A DNA stretch of 64,000 bases from Amphritea opalescens (GCF_003957515.1 NZ_RQXW01000016.1:24494-88493); one strand, 5' to 3'. Counted from the first letter of the stretch, positions 1 through 9,059 are shown. A program made the numbers and translations. Notes: generated from the letters alone by a model not told the origin.

Positions 1-837
1 ATGCTGAACGAAAAGCTGGTGGACTGGTTTAACGAGCACCGTTTTGGCTTAACCATTTCGATGGATGGCCCGAAAGCGATGCACGATAAAAACCGGATCA
101 GTGTGGGTGGGCAAGGTACTTACGATGTGGTTAAGCGTAAGGCTCAGATGGTGCTGGCGCGCTATAACGCACGTCCAGTCGGCTGTCGGGTAACGCTGAC
201 GCGAGGCATCACCGATGTAGAAGCTATATTCGATCATCTGTATCACGACCTCGGTTTTGCCGAAGTGGGCTTTGGCCCCGTGACCTCAGGTGATATCTCC
301 TCATTCAACCTCACCGGCGAAGAGATGGTCGAGGTGTTTGCGGGTATGAAGCGGTTAGGCCAAAAGTATCTGGATGCGGCTCTTGAGGGCAAAAATTTGG
401 GCTATGGCAATATGCATATGCTGATGACCGATATTCACGAGGGCAATAAGAAACAGCTGCCCTGTGGTGCGGGTGTTGGCTTGTTAGCGGTTGATACCAA
501 AGGTGGTATTAACCTCTGTCACCGGTTTACCGGCTCGGATCAGCCTCTGTTCGGCGATGTGAGTGAAGGTTTGGATAAACCGGCATTAGCTGAATTTGTT
601 GAAACCCGATTAGACCGTACTGATACCGGTTGTGAAACCTGCCGAATCCGTAATATCTGTTCTGGCGGTTGTTATCACGAGAGTTATGCCAAATACGGTG
701 ATGCGACCGTACCCTCTTATCACTATTGCGACCTACTGCGTGACTGGGTCGACTTCGGTGTTAGAGCGTACACCCACATCATGCTAGAGAATCCGGGCTT
801 TTTTGATGCCCATGTGACTCCGCGACGAGGAGCTTAA
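1..837 (+). CDS. qhpD: QHNDH maturation radical SAM/SPASM protein, set 1 (5' end outside window)
   Basis: This is the C-terminal 278 residues of a radical SAM peptide-maturation enzyme of the QhpD/PeaB family. The family makes Cys-to-Asp/Glu thioether bridges in the amine dehydrogenase gamma subunit in the cytoplasm. The piece aligns closely with residues from about 200 on of the complete paralogue at 10827-12260, so the first ATG is internal and the CxxxCxxC radical SAM motif lies upstream of the window. The SPASM-type cysteines are visible: LPCGAG, NLCHRF, the TGCETC...ICSGGC cluster and YHYCD. Two bases separate its stop from the gamma subunit gene, which is its substrate. The reading frame is open from base 1. 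Confidence 0.9.
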   Translation: MLNEKLVDWFNEHRFGLTISMDGPKAMHDKNRISVGGQGTYDVVKRKAQMVLARYNARPVGCRVTLTRGITDVEAIFDHLYHDLGFAEVGFGPVTSGDISSFNLTGEEMVEVFAGMKRLGQKYLDAALEGKNLGYGNMHMLMTDIHEGNKKQLPCGAGVGLLAVDTKGGINLCHRFTGSDQPLFGDVSEGLDKPALAEFVETRLDRTDTGCETCRIRNICSGGCYHESYAKYGDATVPSYHYCDLLRDWVDFGVRAYTHIMLENPGFFDAHVTPRRGA

Positions 838-839
838 AA

Positions 840-1166
840 ATGAAACATCTTAAGTCGTTTAATAAAAAAGCAAGAATGATCGATAAGGCAACATCGACCG
901 GTGATGTCGAAGAAGTCGTTGCTATGCAGACCATCGTGGGCTGTACGTCCACCAACGATCCAGGCTGGGAAGTCGATGCCTTCGGTGGTTTGGGTTCACT
1001 GTGTCAACCGATGGAATCTGATCTATATGGTTGTGCTGATGCCTGCTGGTGGCCTGCTCAGGTGCCTGACACCATGAGTAACTATCCTGATTGGTCTCAG
1101 GATGTGGCGAAGGCGGATGAAGACTGGCGCAAGCTGGACGGCATTTTCCCTGAAGAGCAGAAGTGA
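840..1166 (+). CDS. qhpC: QHNDH gamma subunit precursor, CTQ-bearing, set 1
   Basis: A 108-residue catalytic subunit carrying the cysteine tryptophylquinone cofactor. Aligned to the known Paracoccus gamma subunit with a 28-residue leader, every modified residue is present: Cys65 and Trp71 for the CTQ bond, and thioether pairs Cys35-Glu44, Cys55-Asp61 and Cys69-Asp77. The numbering offset of 28 predicts a mature start at Met29. The leader is not a Sec signal peptide, as expected for a substrate of a dedicated exporter and leader protease. A GAGGAG ribosome site lies inside the end of qhpD. The function is assigned from family knowledge; the residue pattern is read directly. Confidence 0.94.
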   Translation: MKHLKSFNKKARMIDKATSTGDVEEVVAMQTIVGCTSTNDPGWEVDAFGGLGSLCQPMESDLYGCADACWWPAQVPDTMSNYPDWSQDVAKADEDWRKLDGIFPEEQK

Positions 1167-1177
1167 AGGAGGCACAG

Positions 1178-2314
1178 ATGAAATTTACCCATACAATAAA
1201 AGCCGCTGCCTTGGTTGGTATCGCGGGTACTGTTGCCCTGATGTCTGGTTGTGCGATGAGCCAATCGGGGGATCTCAACGGTATGAAAGGCGGTGGCCAT
1301 GAATACCTGTTGACGGTGACCCGTCCGAACCAGTTGCATGTGATCGACACTGAAACCAATAAAATTGTGCGCAGCTGTGATGTGCCAGGCACCTTTGGTC
1401 AGGGTACGGTTGAACCGTCTCCGGATGGCCGTATAGCCTATGTTGGCACCAATAAGTGGGAAGATGTGGTTGGCTTTGATATTACCAATTGCGATATCGT
1501 CTTCTCGGCGAAGCAATCCTACGACAACGTTACCGTTAAAAGCTTTGTATCACTGGCGGTTAGCCGAGATGGTAAAGAGCTGTATACGGTGCAAAACCCA
1601 ACCCGTAAGTTGAATGATCGCTATGAAGTGATGGAACCTCAACTCGCGGTATATGACACCAGTGCTGGGTTGAATGCTAAGCCGATCAGAACCTTTCCGG
1701 TCGATCGTCAGATCACTAAGATCATGGCGATGGATACCGGTGAAGTGATTCTCGCCGGTAATGATGTGCAGGCGATTAATCCAGAAAACGGCGATATTCG
1801 TATACTGACGTTGTTACAAAACTGGAAGCGGGGCGATAGTTGGACACAGCCTGATGCCTTTGCCATGCATACCTTAGGGGAGCAAGCGGATGAGTTTATC
1901 CTGCCGTACTTCACCATTAAGTGGAACGGTGATCCGGGTGATATGGAGAAAGCTGAGTTCTGGTGGGGTATGAGCCGGGTTGATCTTAAAACCGGTGAGG
2001 TTGAACAGGGCGAAATATTGCCGTTTGAGTTTATCGTGTTCAACTTTATTACTGATCCGACCGATAGTAATATACTCTACGGAGCGTTTAATACGCTGTC
2101 CAAACATGACATTCGCGAGAAAAAGACCCTCGCCGTGCATAATATGGAACATACCTATTACGACCTAAATATGACGCAAAACCGGACCATCTATGTGGGT
2201 GGTACTTCGAGTGATATCTCGATCCATGATCCTGATACATTGGAGAAAATTGGTTCAATCAAATTACCGGGTGATCAGTCTACCTCAGCCATGCGGATCG
2301 CATTTTTGAAGTAA
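1178..2314 (+). CDS. qhpB: QHNDH beta subunit (beta-propeller), possibly lipid-anchored, set 1
   Basis: The beta subunit is a periplasmic propeller that packs against alpha and gamma. YVTN-like repeat features are visible, such as VIDTETNKIV, SPDGRIAYVG and SRDGKELYTV. The ATG at 1178 is preferred over a GTG at 1163 because AAGGAGG ends 5 bases upstream of it and the GTG overlaps the qhpC stop. The first 23 residues form a signal sequence with a hydrophobic core ending Leu-Met-Ser-Gly-Cys, followed by a flexible Ser/Gly-rich stretch, which looks like a lipobox. The set 2 paralogue at 12606 has an ordinary signal peptide instead. The assignment to QHNDH beta rests on position and on clear similarity between the two copies. 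Confidence 0.9.
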   Translation: MKFTHTIKAAALVGIAGTVALMSGCAMSQSGDLNGMKGGGHEYLLTVTRPNQLHVIDTETNKIVRSCDVPGTFGQGTVEPSPDGRIAYVGTNKWEDVVGFDITNCDIVFSAKQSYDNVTVKSFVSLAVSRDGKELYTVQNPTRKLNDRYEVMEPQLAVYDTSAGLNAKPIRTFPVDRQITKIMAMDTGEVILAGNDVQAINPENGDIRILTLLQNWKRGDSWTQPDAFAMHTLGEQADEFILPYFTIKWNGDPGDMEKAEFWWGMSRVDLKTGEVEQGEILPFEFIVFNFITDPTDSNILYGAFNTLSKHDIREKKTLAVHNMEHTYYDLNMTQNRTIYVGGTSSDISIHDPDTLEKIGSIKLPGDQSTSAMRIAFLK

Positions 2315-2340
2315 GCTGACGATTGTTGTTCTGTTAAGTA

Positions 2341-2367
2341 AAAGGCTGTCCGGTGACAGCCTTTTTT
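2341..2367 (+). terminator. Intrinsic terminator or attenuator after qhpB set 1
   Basis: A perfect 9-base-pair stem (AAGGCTGTC / GACAGCCTT, loop CGGT) is followed by a run of six T. It sits between the structural genes and qhpF, whose start is about 30 bases further on. It probably reduces read-through so that transporter, protease and monooxygenase are made at lower level than the enzyme subunits. Confidence 0.85.
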
Positions 2368-2398
2368 GTATTTAAAGCGAATAATAAAAAGAGTCAAC

Positions 2399-4144
2399 AT
2401 GATCAGATGGTTAAGTGCAGCAATTGATGGGCAGGATCGAGGGCGGTTAGAAGAGGCGTTTCGTTGGCTCTACACCTTTGTTCGACCGCAATCAAAAGCG
2501 ATAATTGGTTTAATGCTGCTGTCGGTGTGTTCCTCCGCATTGGTGTTGCTGCAACCCTGGCTGACCAAACTGCTGATTGATGAGGGGTTGCTGGCGAAAG
2601 ATTACGGCATGCTAGTCACCATGGCGATCACGATGATCTTCGTCGGTATCTTCAGCACGGGTTTGTCGGGTGTCAGCCGTTACCTTCATACCCGTCTATC
2701 GGGCCGTATTCTGTTTGCCCTGCGCGAACACCTCTATGAACATCTGCAAACCCTATCGCCACAGTTTTATGGTGGCCGCCGTATCGGCGATATTCTTTCC
2801 CGTCTCGATGGCGATGTGTCTCAGATTCAACGTTTCGCCGTCGATAGTATGTTCTCGGCCTTAAGCAGCGTATTGGGACTGGCTGGCGCGTTCGCACTCT
2901 TGATAACGCTTTCATGGAAACTCTCGTTATTAGTGCTGGTATTGATTCCATTAGAAGTGCTTTGGCTGCGTTGGATGCGCCGTAAAGTCGAACGACAGGC
3001 GCGGATTATTCGTGAGCGTTCGGCCGATCTGAGTTCGTTTTTGGTGGAAACCCTACCGGCAATGAAGTTTATTCAGGCGGTGTCTCAAGAGAAGCGGGAA
3101 TCGGGCAAACTACATAATCTCAGTAACCACTACCTGACTGATTTACTAAAATTACAGGTCACCGAATTTTTCACCCAAGCGGTGCCCGGCACCCTGACCT
3201 CGCTGACTCGCGCCACGGCATTTCTGATCGGTGGTTATTGGGTGATTGAAGGGCAGTGGCAGTTGGGTTCTTTGATCGCGTTTTCGACCTATTTGGGGAT
3301 GGCAACGGGTCCAGTACAAAGTTTGTTGGGACTGTATGTGGCGATTCAGCGGATGTCGGTGAGTCTCGATCGGGTGATGGATCTAAGACGGGCTGAGCCG
3401 GATATTACCGCCCCTGACACGCCGGCTATCCTTCCCGACGACATGCAGGGAGAGCTGCAGTTTGATCGTGTGTGTTTTCGCTATCAAGATCGTGACGCCG
3501 CGATTCTGGATCATGCCAGTGTCATCATGCCCGCTGGCGGCACCATTGCGTTGACGGGGCCATCGGGTGTGGGTAAATCCACCGTGATCGACCTATTGAT
3601 GCGTTATTACGATCCGCAACAGGGGCGGATTCTGATCGATGGTATTAATCTGAAACAGCTCGCCCCAATGGAGTTGCGTAAGCGGGTGGCGTTGGTGAGT
3701 CAGGATATCACGATGTTCCGCGGCACCTTGATGGAGAATATTCGTTATGCGTCACCCGTGGCCACCGATGCCGAGGTGTTAGCGGCGAGTGACGAAGCCC
3801 GCTTATCAGACCTAATCGCCTCGCTGCCGTTGGGCTTGGAAACTCCTTTGGGTGAGCGGGGCAGCCAGTTGTCTGGTGGACAGAAACAACGGGTGGCGAT
3901 TGCCCGAGCGATTCTGCAAAAACCGATTATTTTAATTTTAGATGAAGCTACTTCAGCGGTGGATGAAGCCACTGAAACGGAAGTGATTGCCAACGTGAAT
4001 CGTATCTTTAGCGGTAAAACACGCATATTGATCAGCCACCGGGCTTCAACGCTCAGCGGTGTAGACCTGCGTATAGAATTAAAAGATGGCCAACTCGTGG
4101 TAGAAAATTCAGTGTCGGAGGTTGAATTAAATGGCATTAACTAA
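2399..4144 (+). CDS. qhpF: ABC transporter (fused membrane and ATPase domains), QHNDH gamma-subunit export
   Basis: A 581-residue half-transporter of the ABCB/MsbA type. The N-terminal membrane domain (about residues 30-320) is followed by an ATPase domain with Walker A GPSGVGKS at 387-394, signature LSGGQ at 491-495 and Walker B Asp515-Glu516. In Paracoccus the equivalent protein is needed to bring the crosslinked gamma subunit to the periplasm. The ATG at 2399 is chosen because an upstream TTG at 2366 lies in the terminator T-run. It overlaps qhpE by 14 bases, so the pair is translationally coupled. This is the only such transporter in the window, so it may serve both QHNDH sets. Confidence 0.88.
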   Translation: MIRWLSAAIDGQDRGRLEEAFRWLYTFVRPQSKAIIGLMLLSVCSSALVLLQPWLTKLLIDEGLLAKDYGMLVTMAITMIFVGIFSTGLSGVSRYLHTRLSGRILFALREHLYEHLQTLSPQFYGGRRIGDILSRLDGDVSQIQRFAVDSMFSALSSVLGLAGAFALLITLSWKLSLLVLVLIPLEVLWLRWMRRKVERQARIIRERSADLSSFLVETLPAMKFIQAVSQEKRESGKLHNLSNHYLTDLLKLQVTEFFTQAVPGTLTSLTRATAFLIGGYWVIEGQWQLGSLIAFSTYLGMATGPVQSLLGLYVAIQRMSVSLDRVMDLRRAEPDITAPDTPAILPDDMQGELQFDRVCFRYQDRDAAILDHASVIMPAGGTIALTGPSGVGKSTVIDLLMRYYDPQQGRILIDGINLKQLAPMELRKRVALVSQDITMFRGTLMENIRYASPVATDAEVLAASDEARLSDLIASLPLGLETPLGERGSQLSGGQKQRVAIARAILQKPIILILDEATSAVDEATETEVIANVNRIFSGKTRILISHRASTLSGVDLRIELKDGQLVVENSVSEVELNGIN

Positions 4145-4850
4145 AGCCAATCCGGTGTTGATCGGTATCGTCGATAGCGGTTGTGGTTTTGCCGGATCGG
4201 CGACAACGGGCAGCGATCGGGTGGTTGCCGCTCAGGGCTTTCAATATGATGAAGGTGTCGTGTTAACTCCGGCCGATGATGATCAGCTTGGGCATGGTTC
4301 TGCGCTGTTAGAGGTGATGGCAACCCAGGCTCCTGCAGCAAACTTTGCTATCGCCCAGATATTCCACGCCCGTTTAAGCACAACACCGGCACAGGTAGCC
4401 GCCGCCATCGATTGGTTGGTGGAACAGAAGGTTGATCTTATTAACCTGAGTTTAGGGCTTCGTAATGACCGAGACCTGTTACGCATCGCCTGCGAAAAAG
4501 CGATTGCCGCTGGGGTGATCATCTGTGCCTCTTCTCCCGCCAAAGGGGACCCTGTGTATCCTTCGGCTTATCCCGGTGTGTTTCGTATGACCGGCGATGC
4601 CCGTTGTGAAAATGCCACTCAGTTGTCCTGTTTGAAAACCCAATATGCGGATTTTGGTGGTTATGTAAAAGCGGCCAACGGGGTGATCGGTGCCAGTGCG
4701 GGCTGTGCTCAGATGACCGGTCATATTGGCCGTTATTTGAGTGAAGGTGGAAAGGCTGAACGGGCGGCGGTCGATCACTGGCTGGAAAGTCAGGCGAGCT
4801 ATTTTGGCGTCGAAGTACGCTTCCCGGCGGGAGTGAATAATGAAGAGTGA
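4131..4850 (+). CDS. qhpE: Subtilisin-like protease, QHNDH gamma leader peptidase
   Basis: A 239-residue serine protease with the subtilisin triad at Asp15 (IVDSG), His55 (GHGS) and Ser189 (GASAG). It lacks a signal peptide and a prodomain and is shorter than secreted subtilases, matching the family that removes the gamma-subunit leader inside the cell after the thioether bridges have formed. It overlaps qhpF upstream by 14 bases and qhpG downstream by 11 bases. No second copy accompanies set 2, so both gamma precursors may depend on it. Their leader ends are identical around the predicted cut (EEVVA then MQ), consistent with a shared protease. Confidence 0.88.
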   Translation: MALTKANPVLIGIVDSGCGFAGSATTGSDRVVAAQGFQYDEGVVLTPADDDQLGHGSALLEVMATQAPAANFAIAQIFHARLSTTPAQVAAAIDWLVEQKVDLINLSLGLRNDRDLLRIACEKAIAAGVIICASSPAKGDPVYPSAYPGVFRMTGDARCENATQLSCLKTQYADFGGYVKAANGVIGASAGCAQMTGHIGRYLSEGGKAERAAVDHWLESQASYFGVEVRFPAGVNNEE

Positions 4851-6201
4851 ACAACATGGCGTGGCAAAGATTGTCGTGCTCGGAGGTGGCCCTGCTGGAG
4901 GAGCCACCGCATTAGGGTTAAAAAAACTGGGTTATCAAGTCACCATCATCACTCAACCACGACCTTTTAAAGCGGTTGAGGGGATCTCGGAACGCGTGCT
5001 GGAAGGCTTACGTAATGCGGGCTTTCAACAGGCGCTCGCCAATTTACCAGCGGCGTCTCCACGGATGGCTAGTTGGAACGGTGAAACTAATAGTGCCAAT
5101 ACCGAAAGATTGATTAATCGTAGTGAGTTAGATCGAGGGATCGGGTTGGACCTGCAGGCCGCGGGCGTTACGGTTATTGATGGCCGTGTAGACAGAGTTA
5201 ACTCAAACGATGACGGTTATGCTATTTCGGTTAAGACTGATGCGGATGCGGATGCTGCTGCACAGCTGATCACCGCTGATTTTCTGGTGGAAGCGCGGGG
5301 CCGGAGTGCGCCCGGTGCCGGTCTTGAGCGCTTACGTGGCAGTGAAACGGTGTCATTGTTGCAGTATTGGCAGGGTGTGCCCTGTCAGCCACAGTCCGCC
5401 GCTGAGAGCTTTCAGGATGGCTGGGCGTGGATGGCGGCTTGGTCTGATGGCACCCGCTATCTACAGCTGACCTTTGATGTGGCTAGTGCTAATCTGCCGG
5501 ATAAATCCCAGTTAATCGATCACTGTAATCGCATCTTACGGACACTGCCGAGTGCCGAGCCCTTTTTAGATAGGGCTGAGCCAAGCGGGATTATCCATGC
5601 CCGCACCAGCACGCCGATACTTTGCCGAGAGGCGGTGGGGGATAACTGGATCAGGGTGGGGGATGCGGCGATGGCTGTCGACCCACTCTCGGGTAATGGG
5701 ATTTTTCAAGCGCTTTCCAGTGCCCTACAAGCGCCTGCAGTGATCAACACCCTGTTGCAGCAACCGGAACGTGCCGCGTTAGCGAAGCAGTTTTATCAAC
5801 AACGGGTCGACCATCTATTCTACCGTTTTGCCCGTATTGGACGAGATTTTTATGCCTCTGAAGAGCGTTGGGATAATCCATTCTGGGTTACTCGACGACA
5901 CTGGCCCGATAGCGAACCCTTGCATCAGGAAACCGATCCCGCGTCCTTGAAAATCGAGACGCTACCGGTGGTCAGTAACGGCTTAATTACCGCTCAAGAG
6001 GTGGTCACGACCAATGATCAACCTCTCGGTATTTGGCATTTGAATGGGTTGGAGATGGCTCCGGTGGTGCGCGCCCTGCAACAGCGCGCAGCGGATGAGA
6101 ATCCTCAAGACTGCCTGCAACAAGCATTAGGGCTGAACCCGCAAACCGCTGCAGGATTAACCCGTTGGCTTTACCAGAACCGGTGGTTGGCGACGGAGTA
6201 A
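4840..6201 (+). CDS. qhpG: FAD-dependent monooxygenase for CTQ formation
   Basis: A 453-residue flavoprotein of the tryptophan-halogenase/aromatic hydroxylase type. The FAD-binding G15-x-G17-xx-G20 motif sits near the N-terminus, and a GDAAxxxxP motif near Asp275 binds the flavin pyrophosphate. In QHNDH systems this enzyme hydroxylates the gamma-subunit tryptophan that becomes the quinone. It is the last gene of the set 1 operon and overlaps qhpE by 11 bases. No obvious terminator follows it; the next gene lies 33 bases away on the other strand and converges on it. Only one copy is present for two gamma subunits. Confidence 0.87.
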   Translation: MKSEQHGVAKIVVLGGGPAGGATALGLKKLGYQVTIITQPRPFKAVEGISERVLEGLRNAGFQQALANLPAASPRMASWNGETNSANTERLINRSELDRGIGLDLQAAGVTVIDGRVDRVNSNDDGYAISVKTDADADAAAQLITADFLVEARGRSAPGAGLERLRGSETVSLLQYWQGVPCQPQSAAESFQDGWAWMAAWSDGTRYLQLTFDVASANLPDKSQLIDHCNRILRTLPSAEPFLDRAEPSGIIHARTSTPILCREAVGDNWIRVGDAAMAVDPLSGNGIFQALSSALQAPAVINTLLQQPERAALAKQFYQQRVDHLFYRFARIGRDFYASEERWDNPFWVTRRHWPDSEPLHQETDPASLKIETLPVVSNGLITAQEVVTTNDQPLGIWHLNGLEMAPVVRALQQRAADENPQDCLQQALGLNPQTAAGLTRWLYQNRWLATE

Positions 6202-6234
6202 AGGAAGGCGTCTGAGGAGCGGCCGACACCGAGG

Positions 6235-6708
6235 TTATTTTTGCTGTAGTTCCTCGGCAAGCTTGTTGCGAATCTCCATCAGCATCTGACCGTAGGCATT
6301 ATTGCCTCGCATATCACGGCCGCTGCCCCAGAAATAGTCGTACTGGCTAACATCAGCAATGTCGATATCACCGCTGTCGAGCAGAGTTTGTGCGATATCG
6401 GGATGAGTACGGCATTTAATATAGGTACCACGGGTCATCACGGTGACTTTGACCTTATCCCAGTCGTTGCGTTTATTGTGCTGTTTACTTTTACCGAGCT
6501 TCATCGCGTCTGTTGGGCTGGGCGCTTGACGGATCTGCTCAGCGTATTGCGGGTCGTCAAACTTCATCGCTTGATAATAGTGTTCTACCGAAGGCCATGT
6601 GTATCCATCCAACTCGAAGCTGTGTTTCGAGTAGGATGCCAATGGGTTATTCGGATCACTACGGTTGACTGTTAGGAGCTTTTTCTCTTCTTTGGGTTTA
6701 AAAAACAT
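6235..6708 (-). CDS. NADAR-family protein (YbiA-like N-glycosidase)
   Basis: A 157-residue single-domain protein of the NADAR/DUF1768 family, about the length of E. coli YbiA. Family landmarks are PNNPLASYS near the N-terminus, WPSVEHYYQAMKF, and the C-terminal FWGSGRDMRGNNAYGQMLMEIR. Family members cleave N-glycosidic bonds, either of a reactive riboflavin intermediate (YbiA) or of ADP-ribosylated guanosine (partners of DarT1 toxins). I see no DarT-like gene beside it. It converges on qhpG and appears to be its own transcription unit, unrelated to amine oxidation. The name ybiA is not certain because the family has several functions. Confidence 0.85.
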   Translation of the reverse strand: MFFKPKEEKKLLTVNRSDPNNPLASYSKHSFELDGYTWPSVEHYYQAMKFDDPQYAEQIRQAPSPTDAMKLGKSKQHNKRNDWDKVKVTVMTRGTYIKCRTHPDIAQTLLDSGDIDIADVSQYDYFWGSGRDMRGNNAYGQMLMEIRNKLAEELQQK

Positions 6709-6968
6709 GTTTTTTCCAAGTTATTAAGCGCCTATGCCCAACAGTAATAGGGTCATATTAGAGCGAGTGCGCAAGTCGAGAGCGTATATCAGTCAGGCTC
6801 TTAACCTATTAAATCAAAGAGATAAATTAACGGTTTTACGGCTTGATGGAAAGCGTTGTTTTGGCGCAGGGTAATGGTTGTTCGGTGATGCGAGGGATTT
6901 CGTGGTGAATAGCGATAAAAATGATGGAGGACAGCGGTGCTAGGTGTTGTTGCTCGATAACGAGAGTC
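6709..6968. other. Non-coding gap upstream of the NADAR gene
   Basis: No gene is supported here. The gap would hold the promoter of the minus-strand NADAR gene. I see no clear operator or repeat. Confidence 0.6.
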
Positions 6969-7002
6969 AAAAAGAGCAGCAGATCACGCCGCCACTCTTT
7001 TT
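6969..7002 (-). terminator. Terminator of the aldehyde dehydrogenase gene
   Basis: AAAAAGAG and CTCTTTTT form an 8-base-pair stem around an 18-base loop that can pair further inside. It lies 18 bases past the stop at 7020 and ends in a T-run on the minus strand. Confidence 0.65.
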
Positions 7003-7019
7003 GTTATAACTTATAAGGT

Positions 7020-8519
7020 TTAGATACTGATCAAGACCGATTTTATTTCGGTGTAATGCTCAATAACATCACTGCCCATCTCTCGACCTAGACCTGACTG
7101 TTTATAGCCACCGAACGGTAGAGCAGGGTCGAGTGCGGTATGGCAGTTCACCCACACTGAGCCGGATTTGATGCGAGGGATCATCCGGTGCACCTGCGAT
7201 AGATTGTTTGACCAGATGCTGGCACCGAGGCCATATTGGCTATCGTTGGCGATACGCACCGCTTCTTCGATATCATCGAAGGGCATTGCGACCAGTACTG
7301 GGCCAAAGATCTCCTCCTGTACCACCGCAGAATTTTGGTCGACATCCACCATCACTGTTGGTTTAACGAAAAAACCGGGGCCGTCAATCGCGCCACCACC
7401 GGTGGTTATCGTGGCGCCATTATCACGCCCTTGATCGATATAGTTACACACCCGCTGTTGTTGTTTCGCTGAGATGAGTGGACCCATCTGGGTATTGGGG
7501 TTTAGGCCCGCCCCGATGGTCATCTCTTCGGCGATGCTTGAGATATCCGCCACCACGTTATCGAAGTGTTTCTTGTGAACATAGAGGCGTGAACCGGCAC
7601 AGCATACCTGTCCTTGGTTAAAGAAGATGGCATTGGCCGCACCGGCTGCCGCCGTAGGGATATCGGCATCTTCTAAAACGATGGTGGGGGATTTACCACC
7701 GAGTTCCAGCGTCACCCGCGTCATGGTATCCATCGCGGCTTTACCGATTAGCTTGCCAACCTCAGTCGAGCCGGTAAAGGTGAGTTTATCCACATCGGGA
7801 TGATGAGACAGGGCGGCACCGGCTTCGATACCGGTGCCGGTAACAACATTCAAGACTCCCGGTGGATAACCTGCTTCTAGGGCCAGTTTGCCTAGCATCA
7901 GGGCGGTGAGTGGGGTTTCATCGGCGGGTTTCAGTACCACGGTACAGCCTGACGCGAGTGCAGGACCTAACTTCCAGCAGGCAAGCAGTAATGGAAAGTT
8001 CCACGCGACAATGGCACCGACCACACCGACGGCTTCTCGGCGAGTATAACCATGGAACTGAGCATCCGGCATAAAGGGTACAGAGACATCAACACTACGG
8101 CCCTCGATTTTAGTGGCAAAACCGGCCATATAACGCAGAAAATCGACACCAACGCGGATATCCACATGTTCTGCAACGGCGACATTTTTACCATTATCCA
8201 GGGTTTCGATTTCAGCCAGCAATCCCGCATTTTTCTCAATGAGATCGGCGAAGTTCCATAGCAGTTTTTGACGATCTACCGGCTTGATGCGGCTCCACTC
8301 TGAATCTTCAAACGTTTTGCGGGCCATTGCGACCGCTTTATCAATATCCGCCTTGCTGCCACTCGGTACGGTGGCTATCTGTTCGCCATTGGCGGGATTG
8401 ATGACCGGTAGGGTACGACCATCTTCGGCATCAAGCCATTGGTCGCCGATCAAAAATTTATGCTGACGTTGGATAAAATCTAGCGCTTCTGTTGAAGGAG
8501 AGAATTGTGTTTCGCTCAT
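7020..8519 (-). CDS. NAD(P)-dependent aldehyde dehydrogenase
   Basis: A 499-residue member of the ALDH superfamily, oxidising an aldehyde to the acid in the cytoplasm. The glycine-rich FTGSTEVGK cofactor motif, the LELGGKSP general-base motif and the catalytic Cys306 in NQGQVCC are all present. The ATG at 8519 is used because AAAGG lies a suitable distance upstream and earlier codons read into non-coding DNA. It is transcribed divergently from qhpA, and a perfect TGGCAC-N5-TTGC element lies about 100 bases upstream. The natural role would be removing the aldehyde formed when the amine dehydrogenase deaminates a primary amine. Substrate range cannot be read from sequence. Confidence 0.9.
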   Translation of the reverse strand: MSETQFSPSTEALDFIQRQHKFLIGDQWLDAEDGRTLPVINPANGEQIATVPSGSKADIDKAVAMARKTFEDSEWSRIKPVDRQKLLWNFADLIEKNAGLLAEIETLDNGKNVAVAEHVDIRVGVDFLRYMAGFATKIEGRSVDVSVPFMPDAQFHGYTRREAVGVVGAIVAWNFPLLLACWKLGPALASGCTVVLKPADETPLTALMLGKLALEAGYPPGVLNVVTGTGIEAGAALSHHPDVDKLTFTGSTEVGKLIGKAAMDTMTRVTLELGGKSPTIVLEDADIPTAAAGAANAIFFNQGQVCCAGSRLYVHKKHFDNVVADISSIAEEMTIGAGLNPNTQMGPLISAKQQQRVCNYIDQGRDNGATITTGGGAIDGPGFFVKPTVMVDVDQNSAVVQEEIFGPVLVAMPFDDIEEAVRIANDSQYGLGASIWSNNLSQVHRMIPRIKSGSVWVNCHTALDPALPFGGYKQSGLGREMGSDVIEHYTEIKSVLISI

Positions 8520-8621
8520 ATTTATAAACCTTTTTATCGTTATATTCTTTGTGACCGAGGTCTGAAATCCTATACCGGCAATCCGCAACGCAGTGGGATG
8601 GCTATTCAGTAGAGTTGCTAT

Positions 8622-8637
8622 CGCAAGGGCTGTGCCA
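8622..8637 (-). promoter_or_regulatory. Sigma-54 promoter for the aldehyde dehydrogenase
   Basis: Read on the minus strand, TGGCAC-N5-TTGC matches the -24/-12 consensus exactly, with GG and GC in the correct spacing. It is about 103 bases upstream of the ATG at 8519. The sigma-54 activator at 15499 is the obvious candidate to act here. Confidence 0.75.
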
Positions 8638-8721
8638 GAGTGATTAAATATAACTAACTTATTGTTTTATATTTGTTTGTTTGTGGTTTTTAATCGAGAG
8701 GCGGCAGCGTCTAACTGTTTT

Positions 8722-8736
8722 ACTCTGAGACAGAGT
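8722..8736. promoter_or_regulatory. Perfect inverted repeat, candidate upstream activator site
   Basis: ACTCTG-AGA-CAGAGT is a perfect 6+6 dyad, about 85 bases upstream of the minus-strand sigma-54 promoter and about 325 bases upstream of the plus-strand one. Enhancer sites for Fis-type activators are often short dyads at such distances. Assignment to the 15499 regulator is inference. Confidence 0.4.
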
Positions 8737-9059
8737 GTTAAAAAATAAGTCAGTTGGCAGGCTTGTTTGTACGATTGTTGTTCATGAAGGCGGTCTGTAG
8801 CGAATGGAATAGCTAGGCTATATGAGCGTCTTATAGAGTTGATTCGAGGATGAGCATGCAGGGCGTCGCATCGAGGCGGGTTCTTCTGCGTGACGTTTTT
8901 CTCGATCAGCTTTGCCGGTGAATACCGCAGGACCTATCTCGGTACTGTTACATTTTTGAACAGCGGTGTTGCGTAATAAAACACTCGCCACGCCGTTTAT
9001 CTCTAGTGGTTTACCCTTATTTTTAGTTATTTGCTTGAAAACTATAGGGTTATTCTTGT

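Noticed and set aside
1..3. ATG at the first base as a true start of qhpD
   Set aside because: Alignment with the complete copy places it about 200 residues into the protein.
922..1516. Long minus-strand ORFs opposite qhpC and qhpB
   Set aside because: They are shadows of strongly recognised plus-strand genes with no plausible protein features.
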